Part shown: in pieces, positions 26,064-34,861 of the stretch
Layout of the letters: each line of letters starts with the position of its first letter
How positions within the stretch are numbered: position 1 is the first letter of the stretch
Notes under the pieces: generated by a model
The model's database searches: none
Told to the model about the DNA's origin: nothing
The model's input: only the letters and a program-made list of their open reading frames with translations
Position numbers and translations under genes: made by a program
Source of the DNA: Alicyclobacillus sendaiensis NBRC 100866
Lineage (GTDB): Bacteria; Bacillota; Bacilli; Alicyclobacillales; Alicyclobacillaceae
Reading direction: 5' to 3'
Assembly (NCBI RefSeq): GCF_001552675.1
Contig: NZ_BCRQ01000009.1
Span: 1-54,862, forward strand
Length of the DNA: 54,862 bases

Positions 26064-27302
26064 GTGAGCCTGTACCGGTATGAGGCGATTGCGCGCCCGA
26101 ATCGGCGCGAGCGCGGCAAAATTGAGGCGGAGTCCGAGGCCGAGGCCATCCGGGCGCTCGGTGAGCGCGGATTGTTTGTGGTCGGCCTCAAGGCGATGAA
26201 CGAGAAGTCCGAGTTCTGGAATCGCGAGCTCAAGTTCAGCTTTCTCGAGCCGAAGGTGAAGTCGGAGGACTTCGTCCCGTTCTGCCGGCAGTTCGCGACC
26301 CTCGTGCGGGCGGGAGTCCCGCTCGTTCCGGCGCTGCAGGTGTTGGAAGAGCAGCTGCGGAAGGGGCCACTGAAGCGGGCGGTGGCCGAAGTTGCGGCCA
26401 AGGTCGAGGGCGGCACGGCGCTTTGGGAAAGCCTGGCGGACTACCCGAAGGTGTTTCCGCCCATGTTCGTGCAGATGGTGCGCGCCGGCGAGGCGTCCGG
26501 TTCCCTGGAAGAGGTGCTGGAGTCCACCGCGCGCTTTGAAGAGGGCCAGCGGGAGACCGTGTCGAAGATCAAGTCGGCGCTCATGTACCCGGCTCTCGTC
26601 TCCGTCGTGTCGGTCTTGGTCGCAGGGTTTTTGATGATCAACGTCATTCCGTCTTTCGTGTCTGTCTTTGCGTCCATGCACGTGACGCTTCCGCTGCCGA
26701 CGCGCATCGTGTTGTTTTCCGCCGACGCGGTGAAGCGGTTCTGGTATGTGGCGTTGATCCTCGTCGCGCTCTTCGTGGCCGCGTGGATCTTCATCAGCCG
26801 GAATGCGGAGACCAGGTACTGGCGGGATCGGCTGATGCTTGGCATCCCCATCTTCGGGAAACTGATGCGTTACCGCGCGATGGCGCAGGCGTCGCGGACG
26901 CTCGCGATGCTGTTTCACGCGGCCCTGCCGGCCTTGACGGCGATGTCGCTTGCGGCGGACGCGGTGAGCAATCACTACGTGCGGGTGAGCTTGCGCCGCG
27001 CTCGCGATACGCTGGGCGAAGGCGGCGCGCTCTCGGAGGCGCTGCAGCGATCCGGCGCGTTCACGCCGCTCATGGTGCAGATGGTGCGCGTCGGCGAAAC
27101 GACCGGCCATCTGGACGACATGCTGGCGCGCGTGGCGACTTTTTACGAGTCCGAGTTGGAGGTGATGGTCGAAAGGCTCCGCCAGTTGCTCGAGCCGCTC
27201 TTGACCACGGTGTTGTCGGCCGTCGTCGGCATCATCGCGCTGTCGGTCCTGCTGCCGATGTTCTCCTTGTACAACAACCTGGGATCGTACGGCGTTTCTT
27301 GA
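26064..27302 (+). CDS. pilC: type IV pilus inner-membrane platform protein PilC (GspF family)
   Basis: This 412-residue membrane protein is the platform that couples PilB/PilT to the growing fibre. Two homologous GspF domains are seen: FVPFCRQFATLVRAGVPLVPAL near 70, and YRAMAQASRTLAMLFHAALP near 270, each followed by a helical bundle and hydrophobic helices (around 172-195, 220-240 and 377-400). Length and repeat structure fit PilC. GTG at 26064 follows a GGGGTGA-type site. A weak inverted repeat overlaps its stop (27302-27327). Confidence 0.95.
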   Translation: MSLYRYEAIARPNRRERGKIEAESEAEAIRALGERGLFVVGLKAMNEKSEFWNRELKFSFLEPKVKSEDFVPFCRQFATLVRAGVPLVPALQVLEEQLRKGPLKRAVAEVAAKVEGGTALWESLADYPKVFPPMFVQMVRAGEASGSLEEVLESTARFEEGQRETVSKIKSALMYPALVSVVSVLVAGFLMINVIPSFVSVFASMHVTLPLPTRIVLFSADAVKRFWYVALILVALFVAAWIFISRNAETRYWRDRLMLGIPIFGKLMRYRAMAQASRTLAMLFHAALPALTAMSLAADAVSNHYVRVSLRRARDTLGEGGALSEALQRSGAFTPLMVQMVRVGETTGHLDDMLARVATFYESELEVMVERLRQLLEPLLTTVLSAVVGIIALSVLLPMFSLYNNLGSYGVS

Positions 27303-27359
27303 GGGAGCCGCGAGCTTGGCGGTCCCTACGAAAAATATGGCCAAATTGGCTAGAATACA

Positions 27360-27388
27360 TGTACAAGTGCACATCTTGCCAGTATAAT
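27360..27388 (+). promoter_or_regulatory. promoter for the major pilin gene
   Basis: TATAAT (27383-27388) is a perfect -10 box, with TGTACA (27360-27365) 17 nt upstream as -35. It lies 72 nt before the pilin start in a locally AT-rich stretch. A strong own promoter would let the major pilin exceed pilB/pilC expression. Confidence 0.6.
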
Positions 27389-27459
27389 AGGTGTCGTCAA
27401 AGGTTCTCATTCGACACGCTGGCTCGCACCGAGTCGAGCCGAGGGGAAGGGGAGTTCGT

Positions 27460-27984
27460 ATGCGTCAGATGAGAATGAAGATTTCGAATGTGAAACAGAA
27501 GCTCCGGGATCAGCGCGGCGTGACGCTGATCGAAATGCTCGCCGTGGTCGTCATCCTGGCCATCCTCGCGGCGGTGGGCGTCCCGATTGTGTTGGCCCAG
27601 ATTCAGAAGGCGCGCGTCAACACCGATAAATCGAACGAGCAGCTGATTGCCGACGCCCTGCAGCGCGCGGAGTATGACTATCAGTCGAACTCGACGAACC
27701 AGGGGAGCCTCTATATATCTACTCCGGGTGCTATTAACGGGAATACAGCACAGATCAGCAATGGAACCAATACTACGGCTGTCTATTCGTATCTCCTAAA
27801 CGGTAGCTTCAGCGGAAATGGAACGGGGTACATTACGAGTATTCCGACGCCTCAATCTCAAACTGGTAACTTCACGATTGTATCCAATGCACCGGGGAAC
27901 AATACGAGCACGCCGTATGTCACGTTTACCTATCCCAACAACACGGGTGGCCTCCAGAGCTGGTATATCACGATTCAACCATGA
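27460..27984 (+). CDS. pilA: major type IV pilin (prepilin)
   Basis: This 174-residue prepilin is the likely main pilus subunit. ATG at 27460 follows GAGGGGAAGGGGAG. The basic 20-residue leader ends in RDQRG, and the prepilin peptidase would cut before VTLIEMLAVVVILAILAAVGVP, leaving Glu5 in place. The C-terminal globular part is rich in Asn, Ser, Thr and Gly, with few charges and no Cys pair; it has lower GC than neighbouring genes. A terminator hairpin follows it, and three minor pilins come next. Confidence 0.9.
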   Translation: MRQMRMKISNVKQKLRDQRGVTLIEMLAVVVILAILAAVGVPIVLAQIQKARVNTDKSNEQLIADALQRAEYDYQSNSTNQGSLYISTPGAINGNTAQISNGTNTTAVYSYLLNGSFSGNGTGYITSIPTPQSQTGNFTIVSNAPGNNTSTPYVTFTYPNNTGGLQSWYITIQP

Positions 27985-28027
27985 GAAGAGAACACGGGCT
28001 CGTACGCTAGCCAGCATGACACGCTTG

Positions 28028-28052
28028 GAAAGCTCCCTGTTTGGGGGCTTTC
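28028..28052 (+). terminator. hairpin after the major pilin, probable partial terminator
   Basis: GAAAGCTCCC (28028-28037) pairs with GGGGGCTTTC (28043-28052, one G-U pair) around TGTTT. The stem sits 44 nt after the pilin stop and before the minor pilins. A partial terminator here would keep minor pilins below the major pilin. Confidence 0.65.
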
Positions 28053-28122
28053 TGCGTACATGTGGCTCCTGAAGATGAGGGAGCAGCGACCCCAGAACAT
28101 AGGGATAGGCGGGGCGAAGTTG

Positions 28123-28986
28123 ATGAAGCGCGGGAAGTGGAAGCGGAGTGGGTGTCAGAGGCGCGGAAGAGCTTTCACCCTGATCGAGGTCTTGGCGAGC
28201 GTCGTGATCATCGCGATGGCTGGCACTGCTGCGCTGTTTGCGGTGGAATCGGTTCAAGCGGGGCAGCTGAAAGAGGCGGAATATTCCAAGGCGCTGGGGC
28301 TGGCGACGACGATTGCGGAGGAGATACGGGATAGGGATCCGAATGCGCAGATCAGTGTGTATGCTCCCATCACCGAGACCTCATCGCTGTCCACCACTGG
28401 AGGCAGTGTCATTGCGACTTTATTCTCGTCTCTTCAAATTTTCCAGACTGCGGTATCTCTGGTTTACGGAAACCTTCTAAACGCGCTTGTGCAGACTGGC
28501 GCCTGGGGAAACCTGGATTTGCAAAGCGAGGTAGAAAATCTGATCAATCAACCGACGTCGCAATGGGGAACGCAGATTCAGCAGTGGATGCAAAAAGGGC
28601 AAATCACCGCCGTTCAGCAAAGTATTCTACAAAATCAGCAAGCGTTGCTGCCGTTTGAAGTGGTGGTTCCGGGCGATGCGCTGGGCGATAATCCGCCAGC
28701 GCAAGACGCGGTGTTATACATCCCGTCTCCAGCCAGTTTGTCCTCCGAATCCTCGCCTGGCAGCATCAATGGCTCGATGACATACACGGAATTCGTCTTG
28801 GCTCTCGCACGCGGAGGTAAAATGTGGAATCAACCATATCCGTTAATGGATGGTTACACGTGCACGGTCAACGCTCAACGCGTCTCAACGAGCAGTAACT
28901 CGTCGCCCAGTGTGTGGAACTACACAGTGACGGTGCAAAGTCCGCACGGCGCCACAGCGACCGTGACAGTTCCGGTGGTGGGGTAA
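28123..28986 (+). CDS. minor prepilin (PilV-like)
   Basis: This 287-residue protein has an N-terminal methylation motif: the leader ends RRGRA, then FTLIEVLASVVIIAMAGTAALF, with Glu5 present. The residue before the cleavage site is Ala instead of the usual Gly. ATG at 28123 follows GGGGCGAAG; an upstream in-frame ATG has no good site. The rest is Gln/Ser/Asn-rich with no recognised domain, and larger than typical minor pilins. The next minor pilin starts right after its stop. It is expected to join the pilus tip complex. Confidence 0.8.
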   Translation: MKRGKWKRSGCQRRGRAFTLIEVLASVVIIAMAGTAALFAVESVQAGQLKEAEYSKALGLATTIAEEIRDRDPNAQISVYAPITETSSLSTTGGSVIATLFSSLQIFQTAVSLVYGNLLNALVQTGAWGNLDLQSEVENLINQPTSQWGTQIQQWMQKGQITAVQQSILQNQQALLPFEVVVPGDALGDNPPAQDAVLYIPSPASLSSESSPGSINGSMTYTEFVLALARGGKMWNQPYPLMDGYTCTVNAQRVSTSSNSSPSVWNYTVTVQSPHGATATVTVPVVG

Positions 28987-28987
28987 C

Positions 28988-29743
28988 ATGAGACCATTCC
29001 CTTGGAACCAAGACGCACGTCGGGGGCGAGGCTTGACGTTGCTTGAAACGCTCGTGGCGATTGTCATCACCGCAATTGTGGGTACCGCACTGGTGGGGAC
29101 CATATGGCAGGTGGCGCTGCGTTCTCAACGCATTACACAAGCAAATCAGGCGGTTGAGAGCGTGCTGACCGTGAACCACGCGCTGACTGAAATGACCCAG
29201 TCGGCCTCATACATGCAGCTTCAGTATAGTCCAGGCAATATATCGATCTGGTTGTTTCGCGGTGGTACAACAGTTGGAAACGTGGTGAACGCGAGCCAGC
29301 CGTGGTTGGTGAACACAACGACCATTTCTTCTGGGAATGTCTCCTCGGGAATAGCCAATGCAACCTGCTTTTACGTGTTTGACTTCGTCCAGCAGCCGAA
29401 TCAACTGTGGAGCATTTATGCGGGATCGGCTACAAAGCCCGGTGTTCTACCCAATTTCGGGGGTCAGCCCCTTGCGCAAAACGTCAGTGTCCAATGGTAT
29501 TTGCCTAACTTGACAGGCACCTCCTCCAATAGCACCGGTTCGTCGACGACGACTTGGTCGCAAATTTTTACACAGCTTTTCTATGGAAACTCGGCGTCGC
29601 AGGGGGTCGCGACTGCGTCGGTGCCGAGTGGCGAAGTGATTCATGGCTTCATCTTGAAGTTGTCCGCCTCGTACAAAGCGCCGAATGGTCAAGTATCCAC
29701 CTATGCTTTGACTGCGGGCTATCACGATATGAATCAAGGCTGA
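28988..29743 (+). CDS. minor prepilin
   Basis: This 251-residue protein has a type III signal-like leader MRPFPWNQDARRGRG followed by LTLLETLVAIVITAIVGTALVG, with Glu5 conserved and Gly at the cleavage site. The remaining domain is Ser/Thr/Asn/Gln-rich, with low charge and lower GC than neighbouring housekeeping genes. It starts one base after the stop of the previous minor pilin and is followed by a third one. By position it is PilW-like, but sequence alone does not fix the name. Confidence 0.8.
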   Translation: MRPFPWNQDARRGRGLTLLETLVAIVITAIVGTALVGTIWQVALRSQRITQANQAVESVLTVNHALTEMTQSASYMQLQYSPGNISIWLFRGGTTVGNVVNASQPWLVNTTTISSGNVSSGIANATCFYVFDFVQQPNQLWSIYAGSATKPGVLPNFGGQPLAQNVSVQWYLPNLTGTSSNSTGSSTTTWSQIFTQLFYGNSASQGVATASVPSGEVIHGFILKLSASYKAPNGQVSTYALTAGYHDMNQG

Positions 29744-29770
29744 GCGTTGCGAGGATGGAGGTGAGTGCGG

Positions 29771-30472
29771 ATGGCACCTCTCCTGAAAGGTGTAAGATCT
29801 CAACGCGGATTCTCGCTCCTTTGGTCTTTAGTTTACGTCGTGATTCTTGCGTCGCTCGTGAGCACCGCGCTTGTGTGGAGCCGATATGTCCTACGCGTGG
29901 GCGGACTGGGGCAGATCCGAGATGAACGCAGTGTGTTTCAGTCCCAGGCTTCGTTTGACCAAGCGGCGCTACAAGCGATGCAGACCGCCGCGCAGCAAGC
30001 GACCGTCTCGTTGTCTCAGAATCCTATCTCACAACTCTTTTACTGGCTGAATTTGTTGGGCGCATCATTCCTTTCGTGGCTAACGGGTCAATCCTTGCAA
30101 CTGGTGACGATGAGCGATTTACAGAATGCTTTGACGCAAAAGGTATTTCCGGCCTTGCAGCAGCAGCAAATGCAGGCCTCAATTGTCTACATGTATCAAA
30201 CATCATGGAGTCAACAGCTGAAAGACCAAATCACCCAGCTTCAGAATCTGGCCAATTCAAACCTCGTGCAGCCGTGGTCGTCTGCTTGGGACACGCTTGA
30301 GGTTGCGAGCTTTCTGCTTCAAGCTGTGCTCAACACATCGCCGAACTACATGCAGCCGCACGCCGTGATCCAGGTGAAATCGGCTCAGGGCGGCTATTCC
30401 ATGTATTACAATGTGACATATGTTTTTAATCCGCAGACGTTCCAATGGGTGCTGCAAATCACGCAAGACTGA
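29771..30472 (+). CDS. minor prepilin lacking Glu5 (PilX/GspK-like)
   Basis: This 233-residue protein has the leader MAPLLKGVRSQRG followed by FSLLWSLVYVVILASLVSTAL. Position 5 of the mature helix is Trp instead of Glu. Loss of Glu5 is a known feature of GspK/PilX-type tip pseudopilins, which start the fibre, so a tip role is inferred. The remainder is Gln-rich and helical. ATG at 29771 follows GGAGGTGA by 6 nt; a GTG inside the site is less likely. It ends the minor pilin group before pilM. Confidence 0.75.
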   Translation: MAPLLKGVRSQRGFSLLWSLVYVVILASLVSTALVWSRYVLRVGGLGQIRDERSVFQSQASFDQAALQAMQTAAQQATVSLSQNPISQLFYWLNLLGASFLSWLTGQSLQLVTMSDLQNALTQKVFPALQQQQMQASIVYMYQTSWSQQLKDQITQLQNLANSNLVQPWSSAWDTLEVASFLLQAVLNTSPNYMQPHAVIQVKSAQGGYSMYYNVTYVFNPQTFQWVLQITQD

Positions 30473-30542
30473 AGAGGTGAGGGCTTCCAGCTCCGGATTC
30501 CAAAATAGAGAAATGAATTTGTAGCATGGAAGGGGTAAAGGC

Positions 30543-31511
30543 ATGCCGCTTCGTCTATCCACCGCATCTCGTTCCACCTCAGTCGGCGTGGAGATCTGCG
30601 ACGCAGGTCTGCGCATCGCCGAGGTGGAACCGGGCAGACCTCTTCGCGTTTCCCGGCTCGAAACTGCGCCATGGGACCTTTCCGAAACGGTGCGAGATCC
30701 CTATCCGACGTTCGCTCTCGCTCCTCTGCTCTCGCGCGTGTTTGAAACCAACCGGCGCAAGAAGCTGACCGTTCACGTGGCGCTACCTTCGAGGTTTACC
30801 GTCATCCGACAGATCACGCTGCCTGACGTGGGCGAGAAGGAACTGCAGAACGCTATCGATATCCAGATCCAACACAATATCCACCTTCCGTTTGACGAGG
30901 CGGCCTATGATTACGTCTTGTGCGATCCGCCTGCCGATGAAGACGGAATGATCAGCCTCCTTCTTGTGGCTGCGGACAAGTCTCGCGTGAATGACGTGAT
31001 TCAGGGGTTTCGCACCATCGGCATGCGCCCCAAGACCATCGACATCCACGCGCTCGCGCTGTATCGGCTGATTCGGCGCTTTCGTCCGGATCTGCCAAAC
31101 AACTTTCTCTTGCTCGAAACCAGTGAGGACACAGTGGACATGCACGTCTTCCACGACGGCCTCTTGTACCTGACACGTCAAGTCCCCGTGGCACTCGCGC
31201 CCTCAGCGGAGGTCCCTGCCTTCGATTACGTGAGCCAGTTCGACGTCGAGATCGAGCGCACCATGAACTTCTTCATGTACACGCTGAATCAGCGCGACGC
31301 GGGGTTTGAGCGGTTGTTCATCACGCTGCCGCGAGACGTGGACGCCTCCGAACACCTGCGGGCGCTCGAAGAACGCATCGGCATGCCGTGCGAAGTGCTG
31401 CCTCTCGCCGAAATGATCCGCCGCAACTGTGAAATTGGCCCCGAGGCGCATCGCATGCCCGATCTCGCCGACTACGCCGCGGCCATTGGCCTCGCGCTGA
31501 GGGGGGTGTGA
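30543..31511 (+). CDS. pilM: type IV pilus assembly protein PilM
   Basis: This 322-residue cytoplasmic protein has an actin-like fold. VGVEICDAGLRIAEVEPG at 14-31 is the first phosphate-binding strand region, PDVGEKELQNAIDIQIQHNI matches the PilM/FtsA-like middle, and LADYAAAIGLALRGV is the C-terminal end. PilM binds the N-terminus of PilN and links the motor ring to the alignment complex. It starts ATG after AAGGGG and is followed 3 nt later by pilN. Confidence 0.85.
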   Translation: MPLRLSTASRSTSVGVEICDAGLRIAEVEPGRPLRVSRLETAPWDLSETVRDPYPTFALAPLLSRVFETNRRKKLTVHVALPSRFTVIRQITLPDVGEKELQNAIDIQIQHNIHLPFDEAAYDYVLCDPPADEDGMISLLLVAADKSRVNDVIQGFRTIGMRPKTIDIHALALYRLIRRFRPDLPNNFLLLETSEDTVDMHVFHDGLLYLTRQVPVALAPSAEVPAFDYVSQFDVEIERTMNFFMYTLNQRDAGFERLFITLPRDVDASEHLRALEERIGMPCEVLPLAEMIRRNCEIGPEAHRMPDLADYAAAIGLALRGV

Positions 31512-31514
31512 CGC

Positions 31515-32120
31515 TTGGACATCAACCTCATGCCAAAACCGGTCAGCCGTGCAGTGCGCATGCGCACGCCGGTCCGCGGGAGGTGGCCGTGGATCGTCAT
31601 GGGCGGCGGGATTGCGGTGGTCTGCGTCGCGGCCGTCGTCGTGGCCCATCTGGCCGTCGCGAGATCGGCCTCTTCGCTCAACCAGCTGCAGCAGCAGGTG
31701 CAGCTTCTGCAGGCCCAGACCCAGTCGATCTCGACGAGCCAGTCTGCCCAGGAGGCGGTGGCCGCGCAGCAGGTGGCGCAATCCGCGACGCATTACGACG
31801 TCATCCTGCGCGCCTTGGCCAAGGACGTCTCCGAGTCGTCGACCGTGGATTCCATTCAGCAGACGGGATCGACGCTCACGGTCGTGGGCCGAGCGAACAG
31901 CGTGGCGAGCGTGGCCGACTTTGAGGCGGACCTCCTGCGCGAACCGTTCGTGTCGAGCGCGTCGTTCACCGCGGCCGCCCTCCAGACAAGTGGCACTGCG
32001 GTGCCGGGGCTTGGACAGGCCTCGCTGGGCTACGCCATCGTGACGGGGTCAGGCGGAGCGAATTATCGGTACGACTACACGCTGACCGTGGTCCTGAAAT
32101 CGGGGGGTGGCGCGCCGTGA
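31515..32120 (+). CDS. pilN: type IV pilus assembly protein PilN
   Basis: This 201-residue bitopic membrane protein begins MDINLMPK, the PilN motif that docks on PilM. One transmembrane helix (about 30-50) is followed by a coiled coil and an extracytoplasmic ferredoxin-like domain. The TTG start sits behind AGGGGGGTG. Its stop overlaps the pilO start (GTGA). Together with PilM and PilO it aligns the pilus machine. Confidence 0.85.
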   Translation: MDINLMPKPVSRAVRMRTPVRGRWPWIVMGGGIAVVCVAAVVVAHLAVARSASSLNQLQQQVQLLQAQTQSISTSQSAQEAVAAQQVAQSATHYDVILRALAKDVSESSTVDSIQQTGSTLTVVGRANSVASVADFEADLLREPFVSSASFTAAALQTSGTAVPGLGQASLGYAIVTGSGGANYRYDYTLTVVLKSGGGAP

Positions 32121-32716
32121 AGTTGACTGTGTCGAGATCGCTCTCACAGCGGGACAAAACCATCCTGCTCCTGCTCGGGGTGGTGGTCGTCCTCCTTTTG
32201 GTGTATCTCATCGGCGTGCGGCCCGCACTGAATCAGTTGTCCAATCTCGCAGAGGAGCGGTCTTCGCTGGAGCAGACGCTTGCTTCTTTGGGGCAAGTGC
32301 ACGCCAGGCAGCAACAGACGGAAGAGCGGGGGAAGTCGGTACTGTCGCGCGTGCCGATTGGCGCGCATGAGGCCAACGCGCTCGAGTTGCTCAACCAGAT
32401 TGCGGAGCAGGATCACGTGACGCTCGTCTCGGTGTCCTACGGCAATGGCACGAGCGGTGCGCCCTCCGGGGGGGCGTCCGGTGGATCGACCAGTTTCTCG
32501 ACATCAGGGTCGAGCAATGCGTCGCAAGGCGGCGGAGCGTTGTCGAGCCTCCAGTACAACGTCGTGGTGACAGGAACGACGGCGAACCTGGAATCGTTCT
32601 TTGCCAATCTCGCCACGGCACCGCGCCTCATGACGGTCCAGTTGCAGAGCGTCTCCGGCACCGCGAGCGGCGACACGGCCAATTTTACGCTGGCGGTGTA
32701 CTACCGAAACGGATGA
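32117..32716 (+). CDS. pilO: type IV pilus assembly protein PilO
   Basis: This 199-residue bitopic protein has a short cytoplasmic N-terminus, one helix at about 14-32 (TILLLLGVVVVLLLVYLIG), a coiled coil, and a C-terminal domain with a Gly/Ser-rich insert in the middle. Topology, size and position directly after pilN identify PilO. The GTG start overlaps pilN by 4 nt. No PilP, PilQ or outer-membrane part follows, as expected for a Gram-positive host. Confidence 0.85.
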   Translation: MKLTVSRSLSQRDKTILLLLGVVVVLLLVYLIGVRPALNQLSNLAEERSSLEQTLASLGQVHARQQQTEERGKSVLSRVPIGAHEANALELLNQIAEQDHVTLVSVSYGNGTSGAPSGGASGGSTSFSTSGSSNASQGGGALSSLQYNVVVTGTTANLESFFANLATAPRLMTVQLQSVSGTASGDTANFTLAVYYRNG

Positions 32717-32764
32717 GATGCGTGGATCGTGAACGGGTAGCTTCATGTGAGAGGAGCGGTGTCG

Positions 32765-33504
32765 TTGGCAAGTATCTATGGCATTGTGATCTTCACGTTG
32801 ATTCTCGTGATGGCCTATCTCCTGCGCAACCCTCAGTTCATCGGTTACGCGGGGGAAAGTATTGTTCGAAGGCGGCTGTCGTCCTTGCCTCCGAGCGAAT
32901 ATCGCGTCCTGCACAACCTGCTTGTATCCCGTGAGGACGGCAAACGCACGCAGATCGATCACGTCGTCGTGTCGCCGTACGGGATCTTCGTGATCGAGAC
33001 AAAAAACTACCAGGGCGTGATCGTGGGAAAAGACGAGTGGAAAGAATGGACGCAGGTGCTCAATCGGCGCACCAAGCATCGCTTTCTGAGCCCTGTCGTC
33101 CAGAACGAGGGACACATTCGAGCCCTGGCTCAGGCGGTGCCTGAATTGCCGCAAGCGCGTTCCGATCCATGGTCGCTTTCAACGACAAGGCGCGCCTCGA
33201 CGTCGAATCGCAGAAGGCTGAAGTTGTGCATTTTCGCCATCTGGCCAAGGCCATCCGCGGGCATCGCGACGTGGTGATCCCCACAGAGACTGTGAATCTG
33301 GTTGTGGAGCGATTGCAATCCGCCAATATCAAGGATGCCAAGGCGCGCCAGGAGCACATTCAAGGCATTCGCGAGGTGAAACGCCAGTTGGAAGCTCTCG
33401 TGTGTCCGCGTTGCGGTGGGGAGTTGAAACGGCGGAAAGGCCAGCGCGGCGAATTCTACGGCTGCTCGAATTATCCTCGGTGTCGATTCACCCGCTCCGT
33501 CTGA
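32765..33504 (+). pseudogene. NERD-domain / topoisomerase zinc-finger protein, frameshifted
   Basis: The first frame, from TTG at 32765 after AGAGGAG, has an N-terminal helix, then a NERD nuclease-related domain (AGESIVRRRL, RTQIDHVVVSPYGIFVIETKNYQG) and ends in unrelated Arg-rich residues. The second frame, open from about 33150, continues the expected protein ([16 protein letters not shown], then HRDVVIPTE) and ends in a four-Cys topoisomerase-type zinc finger, CPRCGG...[10 protein letters not shown] single-base deletion near 33150 would join them into about 246 residues. It may be a real pseudogene, a sequencing error or a programmed shift. It sits 48 nt after pilO. Confidence 0.7.
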
Positions 33505-33583
33505 CCGCGGCCTCACATGCTGCTTTCGCCGCGATGCGCATGCCTCGCCCCCTCCACGACGCCCGTCGTCCCCGTACATGCAA

Positions 33584-33612
33584 AAATCCCCGCTCGACCC
33601 GCGCGGGGATTT
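33584..33612. terminator. bidirectional terminator between the NERD gene and pilT
   Basis: AAATCCCCGC (33584-33593) and GCGGGGATTT (33603-33612) pair perfectly around a 9-nt loop. On the minus strand ATTTTTG follows, a true T-tract for pilT; on the plus strand the tail is weaker. It serves two convergent units. Confidence 0.85.
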
Positions 33613-33683
33613 CGTATGCAGGTGTGTCGCCCCGACCGCTGCGCACAGGGCGCAGCGGTGCGGTCTGCGAGCGGGGAGCCTCG

Positions 33684-34724
33684 TCAAGACTGTTGCGTGA
33701 GCTGCGTCGGTTGCCATTGGCGCAGGATGGCCTGCGAGAGCTTCCCCTGTTGGACCAGTTCCCGGATGCTCATCTCCATCGTGATCATGCCGAATTGACG
33801 CCCCGTCTGCATCATGGCGCTGATTTGGTGCGTCTTTCCACTGCGGATGAGGTTCGCCACGGCGGGCGTGTTCACGAGCACCTCGAACGACGCCACGCGC
33901 CCGCGCCCGTCGCGCGTCCGGTGCAGGCGCTGCGATACCACGCCCGCCAACACGCCCGCGAGCTGAATCCGGATCTGCCCCTGCTGCTCCGGCGGGAACA
34001 CGTCGATGATGCGCTCCACCGTCTGCACCGCGTCGGAGGTGTGCAGCGTGGCGAACACCAGGTGGCCCGTCTCCGACGCCGTGATGGCCGTCGCGATGGT
34101 CTCGAGATCGCGCATCTCACCGACGAGCAGGATGTCGGGGTCTTGGCGGAGCGCCGCGCGCAACGCCGGCGCAAAGCCGGACGTGTCCTGGCCAATTTCC
34201 CGCTGGTCGATGATGGACAACTTGTGGGTGTGCAGGTATTCAATCGGGTCTTCCAGCGTGATGATGTGCCGCCGCTGGGTCTGGTTGATGGCATCCAGAA
34301 CAGACGCCAGCGTGGTGCTTTTGCCGCTTCCGGTGGGGCCGGTGACGAGCACGAGCCCGTACGGGCGGTTCATGAGCGCCCTGAACACCGATGGCAGGTT
34401 CAGCTCCTCCATCGTCGGGATGCGCTGGGGAATGAGCCGGGCCGCAATGCTGATGGAGCCGCGCTGCCGGTACGCGTTGACGCGGAACCGGGCGATGCCC
34501 GGAATGCTGTAGGAAAAGTCGATCTCGCCCAGCTCCATGAATCGCTGCCATCGCTCCTCCGACAGCATCTGCCGGGCGAACGATTCGAGATCAATGGGGA
34601 GAAGTTTCTCGCCCATGGGCTCGAGATCGCCATGCACGCGATAGGTCACGGGTGCTCCTGCGGAGAGGTGGACGTCTGAAGCTTCTTTCTCTTTGGCCAA
34701 AGCCAAGATCTCGTCAATCTGCAC
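33684..34724 (-). CDS. pilT: twitching motility / pilus retraction ATPase PilT
   Basis: This 346-residue hexameric ATPase depolymerises the pilus to pull the cell. The start is GTG at 34724 behind GAGGGAGGG. It has the N-terminal KEKEASDVHLSAGAP motif, Walker A GPTGSGKS (129-136), ALRQDPDILLVGEMRDLET, the His box ATLHTSDA, and the AGVLAGVVSQRL segment close to the AIRNLIRE-like region (AVANLIRSGKTHQI). It lacks the PilB zinc cysteines. It is convergent to the pilus operon and 37 nt upstream of a strong terminator. Confidence 0.95.
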   Translation of the reverse strand: MQIDEILALAKEKEASDVHLSAGAPVTYRVHGDLEPMGEKLLPIDLESFARQMLSEERWQRFMELGEIDFSYSIPGIARFRVNAYRQRGSISIAARLIPQRIPTMEELNLPSVFRALMNRPYGLVLVTGPTGSGKSTTLASVLDAINQTQRRHIITLEDPIEYLHTHKLSIIDQREIGQDTSGFAPALRAALRQDPDILLVGEMRDLETIATAITASETGHLVFATLHTSDAVQTVERIIDVFPPEQQGQIRIQLAGVLAGVVSQRLHRTRDGRGRVASFEVLVNTPAVANLIRSGKTHQISAMMQTGRQFGMITMEMSIRELVQQGKLSQAILRQWQPTQLTQQS

Positions 34725-34861
34725 GATGTGAACCCTCCCTCTGACGACACGGATAGCGAACCAAACCAGCTCGCCCACGCGCTGCACCGTGGCCGCTGCT
34801 CACGGATACGCGAGTCCGGCCAGCGCTCAAGCCGGGCAGAACCTGTGCGCGCGCCTTGTGG

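Noticed and set aside
27302-27327. Terminator after pilC
   Set aside because: The inverted repeat has a bulge, overlaps the stop codon and lacks a T-tract, so it was not listed as a feature.
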